From Caldisericaceae bacterium (GTDB lineage Bacteria > Caldisericota > Caldisericia > Caldisericales > Caldisericaceae): a DNA stretch of 5,866 nt. The stretch is from positions 1-5,866 of the forward strand of contig JAGHAO010000106.1 in NCBI GenBank assembly GCA_021161495.1, written 5' to 3'. Under the pieces are notes generated by a model. It was not told where the DNA came from. It worked only from the letters and a program-made list of their open reading frames with translations, and searched no databases. The position numbers were made by a program, and so were the translations under genes. How positions within the stretch are numbered: the stretch's first letter is position 1; every line of letters begins with the position of its first letter. This document shows positions 1 through 5,279 of this stretch, one piece after another.

Positions 1-21
1 AATCTTCAAATTGTTTTTGTT

Positions 22-27
22 AGGAGG
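22..27 (+). promoter_or_regulatory. Shine-Dalgarno site of the first gene
   Basis: A perfect AGGAGG lies 5 bases upstream of the ATG at 33, which fixes this start. Only 32 bases precede the gene in the window, and no promoter can be recognised in them. It is therefore unknown whether this gene opens the operon or continues from upstream genes. Confidence 0.85.
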
Positions 28-32
28 CAAAT

Positions 33-386
33 ATGAAAATATGCCCTAAGTGCGGGAAAGAAAATCCCGACGATGCGGTTTTTTGCAAATACTGCGGAGC
101 AAAAATAGAACCTACTGAAAAAGATTTCGAGTGGGTTTTGCTTTTAACCGCGCAGAACCAGTTCGAGGCGGATGTTGTGGCAAACCTTCTCGAGGCAAAC
201 GGGGTTAATGTTATGATGAAACGCCCCAATCCCGGCATAGCCGGATCTTTTATAGGTTCAAACCCTCTTTTGGGGAGCACAGGCCCCTGGAACGTGTTCG
301 TTATGAGGACGGATTTGGAAAAAGCAAAGGAAATTTTGAAATCGGAGGAGGCGGATAATGGAACTTCGGAAAATGACGATGAGTGA
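33..386 (+). CDS. Zinc-ribbon plus DUF2007 small protein
   Basis: The product is a 117-residue cytoplasmic protein of unknown function. Residues 1-25 form a zinc ribbon with two Cys-x2-Cys knuckles (C4/C7 and C18/C21, read as CPKCG and CKYCG) that should bind one zinc. From about residue 32 to 105 the sequence resembles the DUF2007 family, annotated as putative prokaryotic signal-transducing proteins with a small ferredoxin-like fold. The recognisable parts are the opening strand WVLLLTA, the helix FEADVVANLLEANG, and the closing WNVFVMRTDLEKAKEIL. The last dozen residues are acidic and probably disordered, and they overlap the next gene. There are no signal peptide or membrane segments. The start is set by the AGGAGG at 22-27. 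The 29-base overlap with the creatininase-like gene suggests coupled translation. The domain call is by eye. DUF2007 has no established biochemical role, so I assign none. Confidence 0.85.
   Translation: MKICPKCGKENPDDAVFCKYCGAKIEPTEKDFEWVLLLTAQNQFEADVVANLLEANGVNVMMKRPNPGIAGSFIGSNPLLGSTGPWNVFVMRTDLEKAKEILKSEEADNGTSENDDE
344..351 (+). promoter_or_regulatory. Shine-Dalgarno site inside gene 1 for the creatininase-like gene
   Basis: GGAGGAGG lies 6 bases before the ATG at 358 and within the coding sequence of the preceding gene. It decides in favour of 358 over the in-frame ATGs at 373 and 379, which have no comparable site at the right distance. Confidence 0.8.
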
Positions 387-1065
387 TGTAAAGGAATATC
401 TCGAGAATTTCGATACCGTGATAATCCCGATAGGCGCAACGGAAGAGCATTCTGCCGCCTTACCTCTCGGAACGGATACGATTGCCGCCGAAAAAATGGC
501 GATAGAAACAGGCAGAAGAACATCAAGGATTGTTGCTCCCGTAATAAGTGTAGGTAACTGCCACTCCGTAACGTTTGCTTTTCCGGGGACGATGTCTCTT
601 TCCCCTCACACGCTTACCCTCGTTATAGAAGATTATCTGAAATCTCTTTACAAGCACGGGTTCAGGAAATTTCTGTTTGTAAACGGACACGGGGGAAACG
701 TTGCTCCGATAAGGTGCGCTATTGACGAAGTCGCCCCTATTTTTAAGAACTCCCGCTTTGCCGTGGGGTCCTGGTGGCGCTTTCCCGAACTTGCCAAACT
801 TTACGATAACGCAGGGCATGCCGGCAGGGGCGAAGTCTCAATGATGCTTTACCTTGCTCCAGAACTCGTAAAGTCAGAGAATTTTACGGAAGAAAAAATC
901 AAATATCCCGGCTATTTTGTTTCGGAAGATCTTGTTTTCGATGAAATAACAAAAACCGGTATAATTGCGGACAATCAAAAGGGAAGTGCGGAATTGGGAA
1001 GGGAACTGTTCGAAAAGTCCGTAGAAGTCTATGTGAAGATGGTAAAAATGTTGGAGAGGAATTGA
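358..1065 (+). CDS. Creatininase-family metal-dependent amidohydrolase
   Basis: This 235-residue protein has the usual length and motif order of the creatininase superfamily (creatinine amidohydrolase, archaeal FAPy deformylase ArfB, MftE). These are divalent-metal enzymes that hydrolyse C-N amide-type bonds. Visible motifs are PIGATEEHSAALPLGTD (residues 24-40, with probable ligands E29, H31 and D40), FPGTMSLSP (75-83), VNGHGGN (108-114, with H111), and HAGRGEVSMML (154-164, with H154 and E159). All expected metal-site acids and histidines are present. Around them the sequence departs from consensus: EEHSAA where EQHGPH is usual, and HAGRGEVS where HAGExETS is usual. No signal peptide is seen, so it is probably cytoplasmic. 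The substrate cannot be read from the sequence. Creatinine itself is unlikely, because most family members, including those with the NGHGGN form, are not creatininases. It overlaps the gene before it by 29 bases and ends 6 bases before lspA. Confidence 0.88.
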   Translation: MELRKMTMSDVKEYLENFDTVIIPIGATEEHSAALPLGTDTIAAEKMAIETGRRTSRIVAPVISVGNCHSVTFAFPGTMSLSPHTLTLVIEDYLKSLYKHGFRKFLFVNGHGGNVAPIRCAIDEVAPIFKNSRFAVGSWWRFPELAKLYDNAGHAGRGEVSMMLYLAPELVKSENFTEEKIKYPGYFVSEDLVFDEITKTGIIADNQKGSAELGRELFEKSVEVYVKMVKMLERN

Positions 1066-1071
1066 AAGGCA

Positions 1072-1539
1072 ATGGAAAAAACGAATAAAATTTTGCTGTT
1101 TTTTGCAATTTCCGCAGCAGTTATTCTTACAGACCAAGCGGTGAAATTCATCGTGAGGCACAAACTCACGGAAGGTGTCAGCGTAAAAGCAATAGGAAAC
1201 GTAGTGTATTTTACTTATGTGAAAAACAGGGGCGCAGCGTTCGGAATGTTTCAAGGAGGAAGGTGGATTCTTGCCGCAATAAGTTTGGCAGTTGCCATTT
1301 TTATGCTGTTCGAACTGAAATTTTTCCTCATAAATAAACCCGTTCTTGTCGGTGGGGCGCTTTTGTTTGGCGGAATTATCGGAAACTTACTCGACAGAGT
1401 TTTTTTAGGATTTGTTACGGATTTCATAGATTTTCGGTTTTGGCCTGTGTTCAATATTGCGGACAGTTGCATCGACATAGGACTTTTGATAATAGTAATT
1501 TATCTTCTTTTCTATGACAAAAAGAATAGTTTCGGATAA
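1072..1539 (+). CDS. lspA: Lipoprotein signal peptidase (signal peptidase II)
   Basis: This inner-membrane aspartyl protease removes the signal peptide from diacylglyceryl-modified prolipoproteins at the lipobox cysteine. The 155-residue length is normal and all family blocks are present. These are DQAVK (21-25), the NRGAAFG block (52-58), GNLLDR (104-109) followed by GFVTDFIDF (113-121), and FNIADSCIDIG (127-137). D117 and D131 are the catalytic pair by family comparison. Four hydrophobic segments fit the known four-helix topology, at roughly 7-24, 65-86, 91-107 and 134-150. The start at 1072 is the natural ATG. Its ribosome site is weaker than its neighbours' (GGAGAGGA at 1053-1060, 11 bases away, inside the end of the previous gene). 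The 3' end overlaps the pseudouridine synthase gene by 26 bases. lspA followed by an rluD-type gene is a common bacterial pairing. Confidence 0.97.
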   Translation: MEKTNKILLFFAISAAVILTDQAVKFIVRHKLTEGVSVKAIGNVVYFTYVKNRGAAFGMFQGGRWILAAISLAVAIFMLFELKFFLINKPVLVGGALLFGGIIGNLLDRVFLGFVTDFIDFRFWPVFNIADSCIDIGLLIIVIYLLFYDKKNSFG

Positions 1540-2425
1540 ATCTGAAAGGGTTGACAAATTTTTATCGGAAAACCTTTCCTACACACGCGCATTTGTCCAA
1601 AAACTCATAAAAAGCGGAAAAGTTTCCGTAAACGGCAAAATCGTTCTGAAGCCTTCCGTAAAACTTCGCTCCGGCGATGTCGTAGAAGCGGAGGAAATGG
1701 AGAACAAGCCCCTTGAAATCGAAAAAGAAAACAAGCCTCTGAAAATTCTTTACGAGGATAAATATTTGCTTGTTATTGACAAACCGGCAGGGCTCACCGT
1801 TCATCCGGTAGGGAGCAAAAACACGGACACGCTTGTGAACAGATTACTTTACCATGTAAAAGACCTTTCCGGAATAGGCGGGGTGATTAGGCCCGGTATA
1901 GTCCACCGATTGGACAAAGACACTTCCGGTGTTCTCATTGTGGCAAAGTGCGACGAAGCGCATCAAAAACTCTCCGAAATGCTTAAAACCCATAAAATAG
2001 ACAGGAGATACATCACGCTCGTAAAAGGCGTTCCGAAACCGGAAAAAGGTGTTATCGACGTTCCGATAGACAGGAAAAACGGAACAACGAAAATGACGGT
2101 GTCGCCTATGGGAAGAAGAGCGGTTACTCATTACAGGGTAATAGAAAAAATAGGGAATGTGTTTTCCTTGGTTGCCGTAAAATTGGAAACGGGCAGAACA
2201 CACCAAATCAGAGTCCATCTCTCTTACATCGGCCACCCCGTTGCAGGCGACCCTGTTTACGGAGGCGGAACGAAAGATGCGGAACTCCGCAGACAATTCC
2301 TGCATGCCTATGAAATTTCGTTCATTCATCCTATAATAGGAAAAAGAATTACGGTATACTCTATGTTGCCTGTGGAACTCAGAGAGGTGTTAAATAAGGT
2401 GAGGAAAAAATGGAAGAAAAAATAA
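1514..2425 (+). CDS. rluD: RluD-type 23S rRNA pseudouridine synthase
   Basis: This enzyme isomerises specific uridines of structured RNA to pseudouridine. RluD-type members act on large-subunit rRNA helix 69, though the exact target here is not provable. Residues 11-60 form an S4 RNA-binding domain (RVDKFLSENL, then VQKLIKSGKVSVNGK, then LRSGDVVEAEE). The catalytic domain follows, with YLLVIDKPAGLTVHP (84-98), GIVHRLDKDTSGVLIVAK (128-145; catalytic Asp D134), LETGRTHQIRVHL (224-236) and HPVAGDPVYGG (241-251). The length of 303 residues is standard. ATG 1514 is the first usable start after the in-frame stop at 1496-1498. No Shine-Dalgarno site is visible in front of it (TATCTTCTTTTCT), so translation probably depends on ribosomes finishing lspA, which ends 26 bases further on. 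The C-terminus is very lysine- and arginine-rich. The gene symbol reflects subfamily resemblance, and RluB, RluC or a generic YlyB/RluD-like role cannot be excluded. Confidence 0.93.
   Translation: MTKRIVSDKSERVDKFLSENLSYTRAFVQKLIKSGKVSVNGKIVLKPSVKLRSGDVVEAEEMENKPLEIEKENKPLKILYEDKYLLVIDKPAGLTVHPVGSKNTDTLVNRLLYHVKDLSGIGGVIRPGIVHRLDKDTSGVLIVAKCDEAHQKLSEMLKTHKIDRRYITLVKGVPKPEKGVIDVPIDRKNGTTKMTVSPMGRRAVTHYRVIEKIGNVFSLVAVKLETGRTHQIRVHLSYIGHPVAGDPVYGGGTKDAELRRQFLHAYEISFIHPIIGKRITVYSMLPVELREVLNKVRKKWKKK
2398..2404 (+). promoter_or_regulatory. Shine-Dalgarno site for smpB within the rluD 3' end
   Basis: GGTGAGG lies 5 bases before the ATG at 2410 and inside the last codons of the pseudouridine synthase gene. 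It supports 2410 as the true start despite the 16-base overlap. Confidence 0.7.
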
Positions 2426-2856
2426 TAGCGCAAAACAAAAGGGTTTTACGAAATTTCGAGATATTGGACACCGTTGAAGCGGGTTTGCAGCTCGAAGGGT
2501 ACGAAGCGAAAGCCGCGAGGGAAGGAAAGGTAAACCTTAACGGAAGTTACGTGAAAGAGAAGAACGGCGAACTGTTCATATACAATATGTTTATCGCCGC
2601 AAATCCCTCGGCGCATAATGTTAAAGGAGAAAGAAGGAGAAGGAAACTTCTCCTCCACAAATACGAAATTATACGCTGGATAACTCGCGCAAAGGAAAAA
2701 GGGCTAACGATTCTGCCCGTGGACGTTCATACGTCGAACAACAGGATAAAGGTCACAATAGCACTCGTGCGGGCGAAAAAGATGTTCGGAAACAAGAAAA
2801 AAATCGAAGAAAAACGCATCAAAGAAGAGATGCACAAAGCGAGGCGATTGAGGTGA
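2410..2856 (+). CDS. smpB: SsrA-binding protein SmpB (divergent)
   Basis: SmpB carries tmRNA into the A site of ribosomes stalled on truncated messages, starting trans-translation. The 148-residue protein keeps the family outline. It has an N-terminal NKRVLRNFEILDTVEAGLQL block (9-28), GYEAKAAREGKVNLNGSYV (30-48, normally GxEVKSLRxGKxNLxDSYV), GELFIYNMFIA (53-63), the basic RRRRKLLLHKYEI (75-87), KGLTILPVDVH (97-107), and a strongly basic C-terminal tail that should form the helix reaching the mRNA channel. It departs from consensus in two places. EVKS has become EAKA. The usual GKKxxDKR block is AKKMFGNKKK, so the DKR triplet aligns with N128-K129-K130 and one residue appears inserted. No tmRNA gene is adjacent. 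The gene overlaps its neighbours by 16 bases upstream and 4 bases downstream. Identity as SmpB is strong from the overall pattern. Full activity is an inference. Confidence 0.92.
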   Translation: MEEKIIAQNKRVLRNFEILDTVEAGLQLEGYEAKAAREGKVNLNGSYVKEKNGELFIYNMFIAANPSAHNVKGERRRRKLLLHKYEIIRWITRAKEKGLTILPVDVHTSNNRIKVTIALVRAKKMFGNKKKIEEKRIKEEMHKARRLR

Positions 2857-2918
2857 AAAAAACAATATCGTTGATTCTTGCGATATGTATACTTATGCTT
2901 GTTGTTCCCGTATATGCG
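2853..2918 (+). other. Signal peptide of the amidase
   Basis: Residues 1-22 read as two lysines, a hydrophobic core (ISLILAICILMLVVPV) and a YA end, followed by ETQ. This is a classical Sec signal with a type I signal peptidase site (V-Y-A). The two cysteine-free residues around the cleavage point mean the protein is not an LspA substrate, although lspA is in the same operon. Confidence 0.85.
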
Positions 2919-5279
2919 GAAACTCAGTATCCGCTTGTTTCCGTAACGGACTCCCTTGTTAACGTGAGGTCCGGTCCTTCTTTGAATTACAAAGTCCTGT
3001 ATCAGGTGGTGCGAGGCACGCTTCTCGAAAGGCTTTCCAAGATTCGCAATTCGAGCGGCGACGTGTGGTATAAAACGTATGATTTCAATACCAACAAAAT
3101 TGTATATATCGCTTCCTGGCTTACGGAAGACAGCGGCGTCTCCATATACGGGCAGAATGCGGATTTTACCGCGGAGGTTGCAACCGATGTGTTGAATGCA
3201 CGTATTGGCCCCGGGACGTCGTTTAAAGTGATCGACGTTTTGAGTAAAGGAGAGAAAAAGCATATCACAAGAATTATTGTTCGCTCCGACGGGCAAAAAT
3301 GGTTCAGGTACAGGGAAAACGGCAAATATTATTACGTTGCCGGTTGGTATATGAAAAAGATTGTAAAAGAAAACCCGCAGAAAACGAACGATGATTCGGA
3401 AAACGAAACGAACACTTCTCCCGTTGCAAAGGCGAAATATTATATAAATATTCGTTACGGCCCTTCTTTGGATTACGGCAAAAAAGGTTTGATCACAAAG
3501 GGAGACTCGGTTACTATTGACGGAGTTGCAAAAAACAAAGAAGGGGAACTTTGGATCGAAATCGAATACAACGGAACTTACGGCTGGTGTTATGCTCCCC
3601 TGTTCGACATAAAAAATTTACATTCTCCGGACCTTTCCCCGATAGGAGGTAAAGGGGATGTAATCGACTATGTGAATCTGCGTTCAGGCCCGTCCACGGA
3701 TTACAGCGTGGAAACGGTGCTCCCCAAAGGAACAAGTTGCAAAATTGTAGGTGTTGCGAAAAACGAGAAAAACGAAATTTGGTATCAGGTTCTGGCAAGG
3801 AAATACGGCTGGGTGCGTTCCGACCTTATGACTTTGCATACAGTCAAAAAGGGGCAGATTTCTCAGGTCACGTGGGAAATCGCTTCGAACGGGATAAATG
3901 TTGTTGTGTCCGGGAAAGATATTTCGAGGCCCCAGATTTCCGTATTGGAAAACCCGATAAGAATCAGCGCCCGTTTTTCGAACACGCTCCTCGGAAAAAA
4001 CGCAAACGCTTTACTTATAAACATACCGCCTATCATAAGGGTGCGTTACAAAGCGGAGGGCCTAACGACCGAACTGATTGTAGATCTTACGGACAGGATT
4101 CCTTTCAAGGCATACTTTGACAAAGGCAATTTCATCATAAATTTGGAACTCCCGAAAAAGGGGCAGAAGAGGGTTAAAGTTTCCGACTCTCTCGTATACG
4201 CTTCCACTTTGACAAACAACGGGAGCGAATACATCTGCATTACGGATATTTTTGACGCGCTAAATTTGAAATACAAGGCCCCTTCCTCGGAACTTTCGGT
4301 AAATTTCTTCGGGAAAAACATAACGGTAAAAACGGGGGATTTATACAAAAAAGACGAAAACCTTTATATTTCATTTGAAAACCTGATAAAATATTTCAAT
4401 GTAATTGTTTCGGAATTAAACAACACGGTTTACATCGACCCGGTACTTGTTTCCTATGAAGAAAACGGAAAGTCGGCGGAGTTTGTTTTCTCAATGCCTC
4501 CCAAAATCAAAAAAGAGGTTAAAAACGGAAAAACTGTTTACGTGATTTACGCAAGTGCGGGCAATTTTTCGGGAAAGGTGAATTTTGTCCAGCGAAAAGG
4601 CGAAATCCCTCCTATGATATACGTTTCAGCAAATGGAGACGAAATTTCCGTAAACGGAACAAAAGTTTCCGTTCAAAAAAGCGGGAGTTCCGGGAAAGGA
4701 ATTTTATCGGGAAGAATCATCGTGATAGACCCCGGGCACGGGAGTTATTCCGGGCCTTACCTTGACACAGGAGCAACGGGGCCCACCGGAGTAAAAGAAG
4801 GCGTTGTTGTCCTTGAAATTGCGAAACTGCTTAAAAAATTGCTCGAAGCGGACGGTGCGAAAGTGATTCTTACCCATACAACGCTCGACGATCCGAACAA
4901 CCCCACGCTTGCACAGAGGTGTGCGATAGCGAACAGTTCCGGAGGAGATTTGTTTATGTCCATTCACCTGAATGAATCGGTAAGCAGGGAAGCGCACGGA
5001 ACAGAAACGTATTATTGGCATTCTTCTTCGAAGAAATTTGCGGAAGTTATCCAGCACAGCCTTGTTACGGAATTAGGCACAACGGACAGGGGCGTGAAAA
5101 GGGATTACCTGTATGTTTGCAGGAACGTGACGACAATGCCCGCAATACTTACGGAAATCGTTTTCGTATCGAACCCTCAGGAGGAAGCGCTTTGCAAAGA
5201 GCAGGACTTCCTTGAAAAAGTCGCAAAAGCCTTGCGCGACGGGATTGTGGAATATCTGAACGGAAAGAGCGGTGGATAA
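2853..5279 (+). CDS. Secreted multidomain N-acetylmuramoyl-L-alanine amidase
   Basis: This zinc enzyme cleaves the bond between N-acetylmuramic acid and L-alanine in peptidoglycan, outside the membrane. The start is GTG, sharing GTGA with the smpB stop, with GAGG at 2841-2844 eight bases upstream. Residues 1-22 are a signal peptide with probable cleavage after VYA and no lipobox cysteine. Four bacterial SH3-type repeats follow (about 28-92, 104-168, 190-252, 266-327), with a polar linker at 171-189. Next come an AMIN-like domain (about 336-435), a copper-amine-oxidase-N-like stalk domain (about 441-530), a beta-rich unassigned segment (531-612, perhaps a partial AMIN repeat), and a C-terminal Amidase_3 domain (621-803). 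Zinc ligands are H629 (in DPGHG), E649 (GVKEG) and H705 (SIHLNE). The catalytic glutamate is E768 (LTEIVF). At 808 residues it is long for the family because of its wall-binding modules. Its likely job is wall remodelling or daughter-cell separation. A sporulation-related role is possible but unsupported. Confidence 0.95.
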   Translation: MKKTISLILAICILMLVVPVYAETQYPLVSVTDSLVNVRSGPSLNYKVLYQVVRGTLLERLSKIRNSSGDVWYKTYDFNTNKIVYIASWLTEDSGVSIYGQNADFTAEVATDVLNARIGPGTSFKVIDVLSKGEKKHITRIIVRSDGQKWFRYRENGKYYYVAGWYMKKIVKENPQKTNDDSENETNTSPVAKAKYYINIRYGPSLDYGKKGLITKGDSVTIDGVAKNKEGELWIEIEYNGTYGWCYAPLFDIKNLHSPDLSPIGGKGDVIDYVNLRSGPSTDYSVETVLPKGTSCKIVGVAKNEKNEIWYQVLARKYGWVRSDLMTLHTVKKGQISQVTWEIASNGINVVVSGKDISRPQISVLENPIRISARFSNTLLGKNANALLINIPPIIRVRYKAEGLTTELIVDLTDRIPFKAYFDKGNFIINLELPKKGQKRVKVSDSLVYASTLTNNGSEYICITDIFDALNLKYKAPSSELSVNFFGKNITVKTGDLYKKDENLYISFENLIKYFNVIVSELNNTVYIDPVLVSYEENGKSAEFVFSMPPKIKKEVKNGKTVYVIYASAGNFSGKVNFVQRKGEIPPMIYVSANGDEISVNGTKVSVQKSGSSGKGILSGRIIVIDPGHGSYSGPYLDTGATGPTGVKEGVVVLEIAKLLKKLLEADGAKVILTHTTLDDPNNPTLAQRCAIANSSGGDLFMSIHLNESVSREAHGTETYYWHSSSKKFAEVIQHSLVTELGTTDRGVKRDYLYVCRNVTTMPAILTEIVFVSNPQEEALCKEQDFLEKVAKALRDGIVEYLNGKSGG
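2934..3833 (+). repeat. Four SH3-type repeats encoded within the amidase
   Basis: Four copies share an N-x-R-x-GPS/T signature: LVNVRSGPSLNYKVL (residues 35-49), VLNARIGPGTSFKVI (113-127), YINIRYGPSLDYGKK (197-211) and YVNLRSGPSTDYSVE (273-287). Each is followed by a K/RG turn and a W-containing strand. Copies 3 and 4 are closest to each other: both contain GVAKN and then E-x-W, at 224-234 and 300-310. Such domains bind cell-wall peptides or glycan. The repeat is diverged at the DNA level, so it is old rather than a recent expansion. Confidence 0.85.
3858..4157 (+). other. AMIN-like domain of the amidase
   Basis: Residues 336-435 show two related halves. The first has ISQVTWEIASNGINVVVSG, then ENPIRISARFSN. 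The second has IRVRYKAEGLTTELIVDLTD, then PFKAYFDKGNFIINLEL. This matches the AMIN fold pattern (an opening strand with W, then NP-R, then VR, then a Val-Asp-Leu strand, then a closing strand). AMIN domains target periplasmic or wall enzymes to peptidoglycan. The assignment is by pattern only. Confidence 0.7.
4173..4445 (+). other. Copper-amine-oxidase-N-like stalk domain of the amidase
   Basis: Residues 441-531 contain two copies of the stalk-domain rhythm. These are YICITDIFDALNLKYK (460-475) and LYISFENLIKYFNVIVSELN (504-523), the latter followed by TVYIDP. They resemble the tyVPlr-aealG-V-wd-I pattern of the family. Such domains are common in surface proteins of Clostridia-like bacteria and act as spacers or wall-association modules, not oxidases. 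No metal-binding pattern is seen. Confidence 0.6.
4713..5261 (+). other. Amidase_3 catalytic domain
   Basis: Residues 621-803 hold the complete zinc amidase core: IVIDPGHG (623-630), GVKEG (646-650), a V-x-LTH strand (671-675), QRCAIANSSGGDLFMSIHLNE (starting at 688), GTETYYWH (716-723), DRGVKRDYLYVCRN (745-758), MPAILTEIVFVSN (762-774) and a closing helix. Two positions differ from the common form. T-H replaces T-R after the second strand, and TEIVFVSN replaces the usual VETGFLSN. The key residues H629, E649, H705 and E768 are all kept, so activity is expected. Confidence 0.9.
5262..5267 (+). promoter_or_regulatory. Weak Shine-Dalgarno site for murI
   Basis: GGAAAG lies 4 bases before the GTG at 5272, inside the end of the amidase gene. 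It is a weak match, but GTG 5272 is the only start codon of the usual kinds between the in-frame stop at 5257-5259 and the conserved FDSG motif. Confidence 0.5.

Noticed and set aside
1..32. Promoter upstream of the first gene
   Set aside because: The 32 bases hold a T-rich stretch and a ribosome site, but no pair of -35 and -10 boxes can be supported.
20..526. A 168-codon minus-strand open frame across the first two genes
   Set aside because: It lies opposite two well-supported genes with clear domains and ribosome sites. Its product is an arginine/serine/phenylalanine-rich string with no recognisable family. It is a shadow of the + strand codon pattern.
358..1065. Assigning the creatininase-like gene to archaeal-type riboflavin (ArfB) or mycofactocin (MftE) pathways
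   Set aside because: No other gene of either pathway is present in the window, and the motifs alone do not separate these subfamilies.
2853..2922. Possible lipoprotein signal on the amidase, given lspA nearby
   Set aside because: There is no cysteine at the cleavage region. The sequence ends V-Y-A before E-T-Q, which fits type I signal peptidase.
2727..3296. A 189-codon minus-strand open frame spanning the smpB/amidase junction
   Set aside because: It is antisense to conserved SmpB and SH3 coding sequence, shows no recognisable motif, and crosses a gene boundary. It is explained by codon bias.
3737..4120. A 127-codon + strand frame inside the amidase gene in another frame
   Set aside because: It overlaps the AMIN-like and SH3 regions completely, gives a charged low-complexity product and has no sign of a domain.
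4646..4659. Inverted repeat TTCCG-TAAA-CGGAA, a possible hairpin
   Set aside because: The stem is only five pairs, lies within the amidase coding sequence and has no T-run after it. TTCCG and CGGAA words are frequent throughout the window because of Ser and Gly-Glu codon choice.
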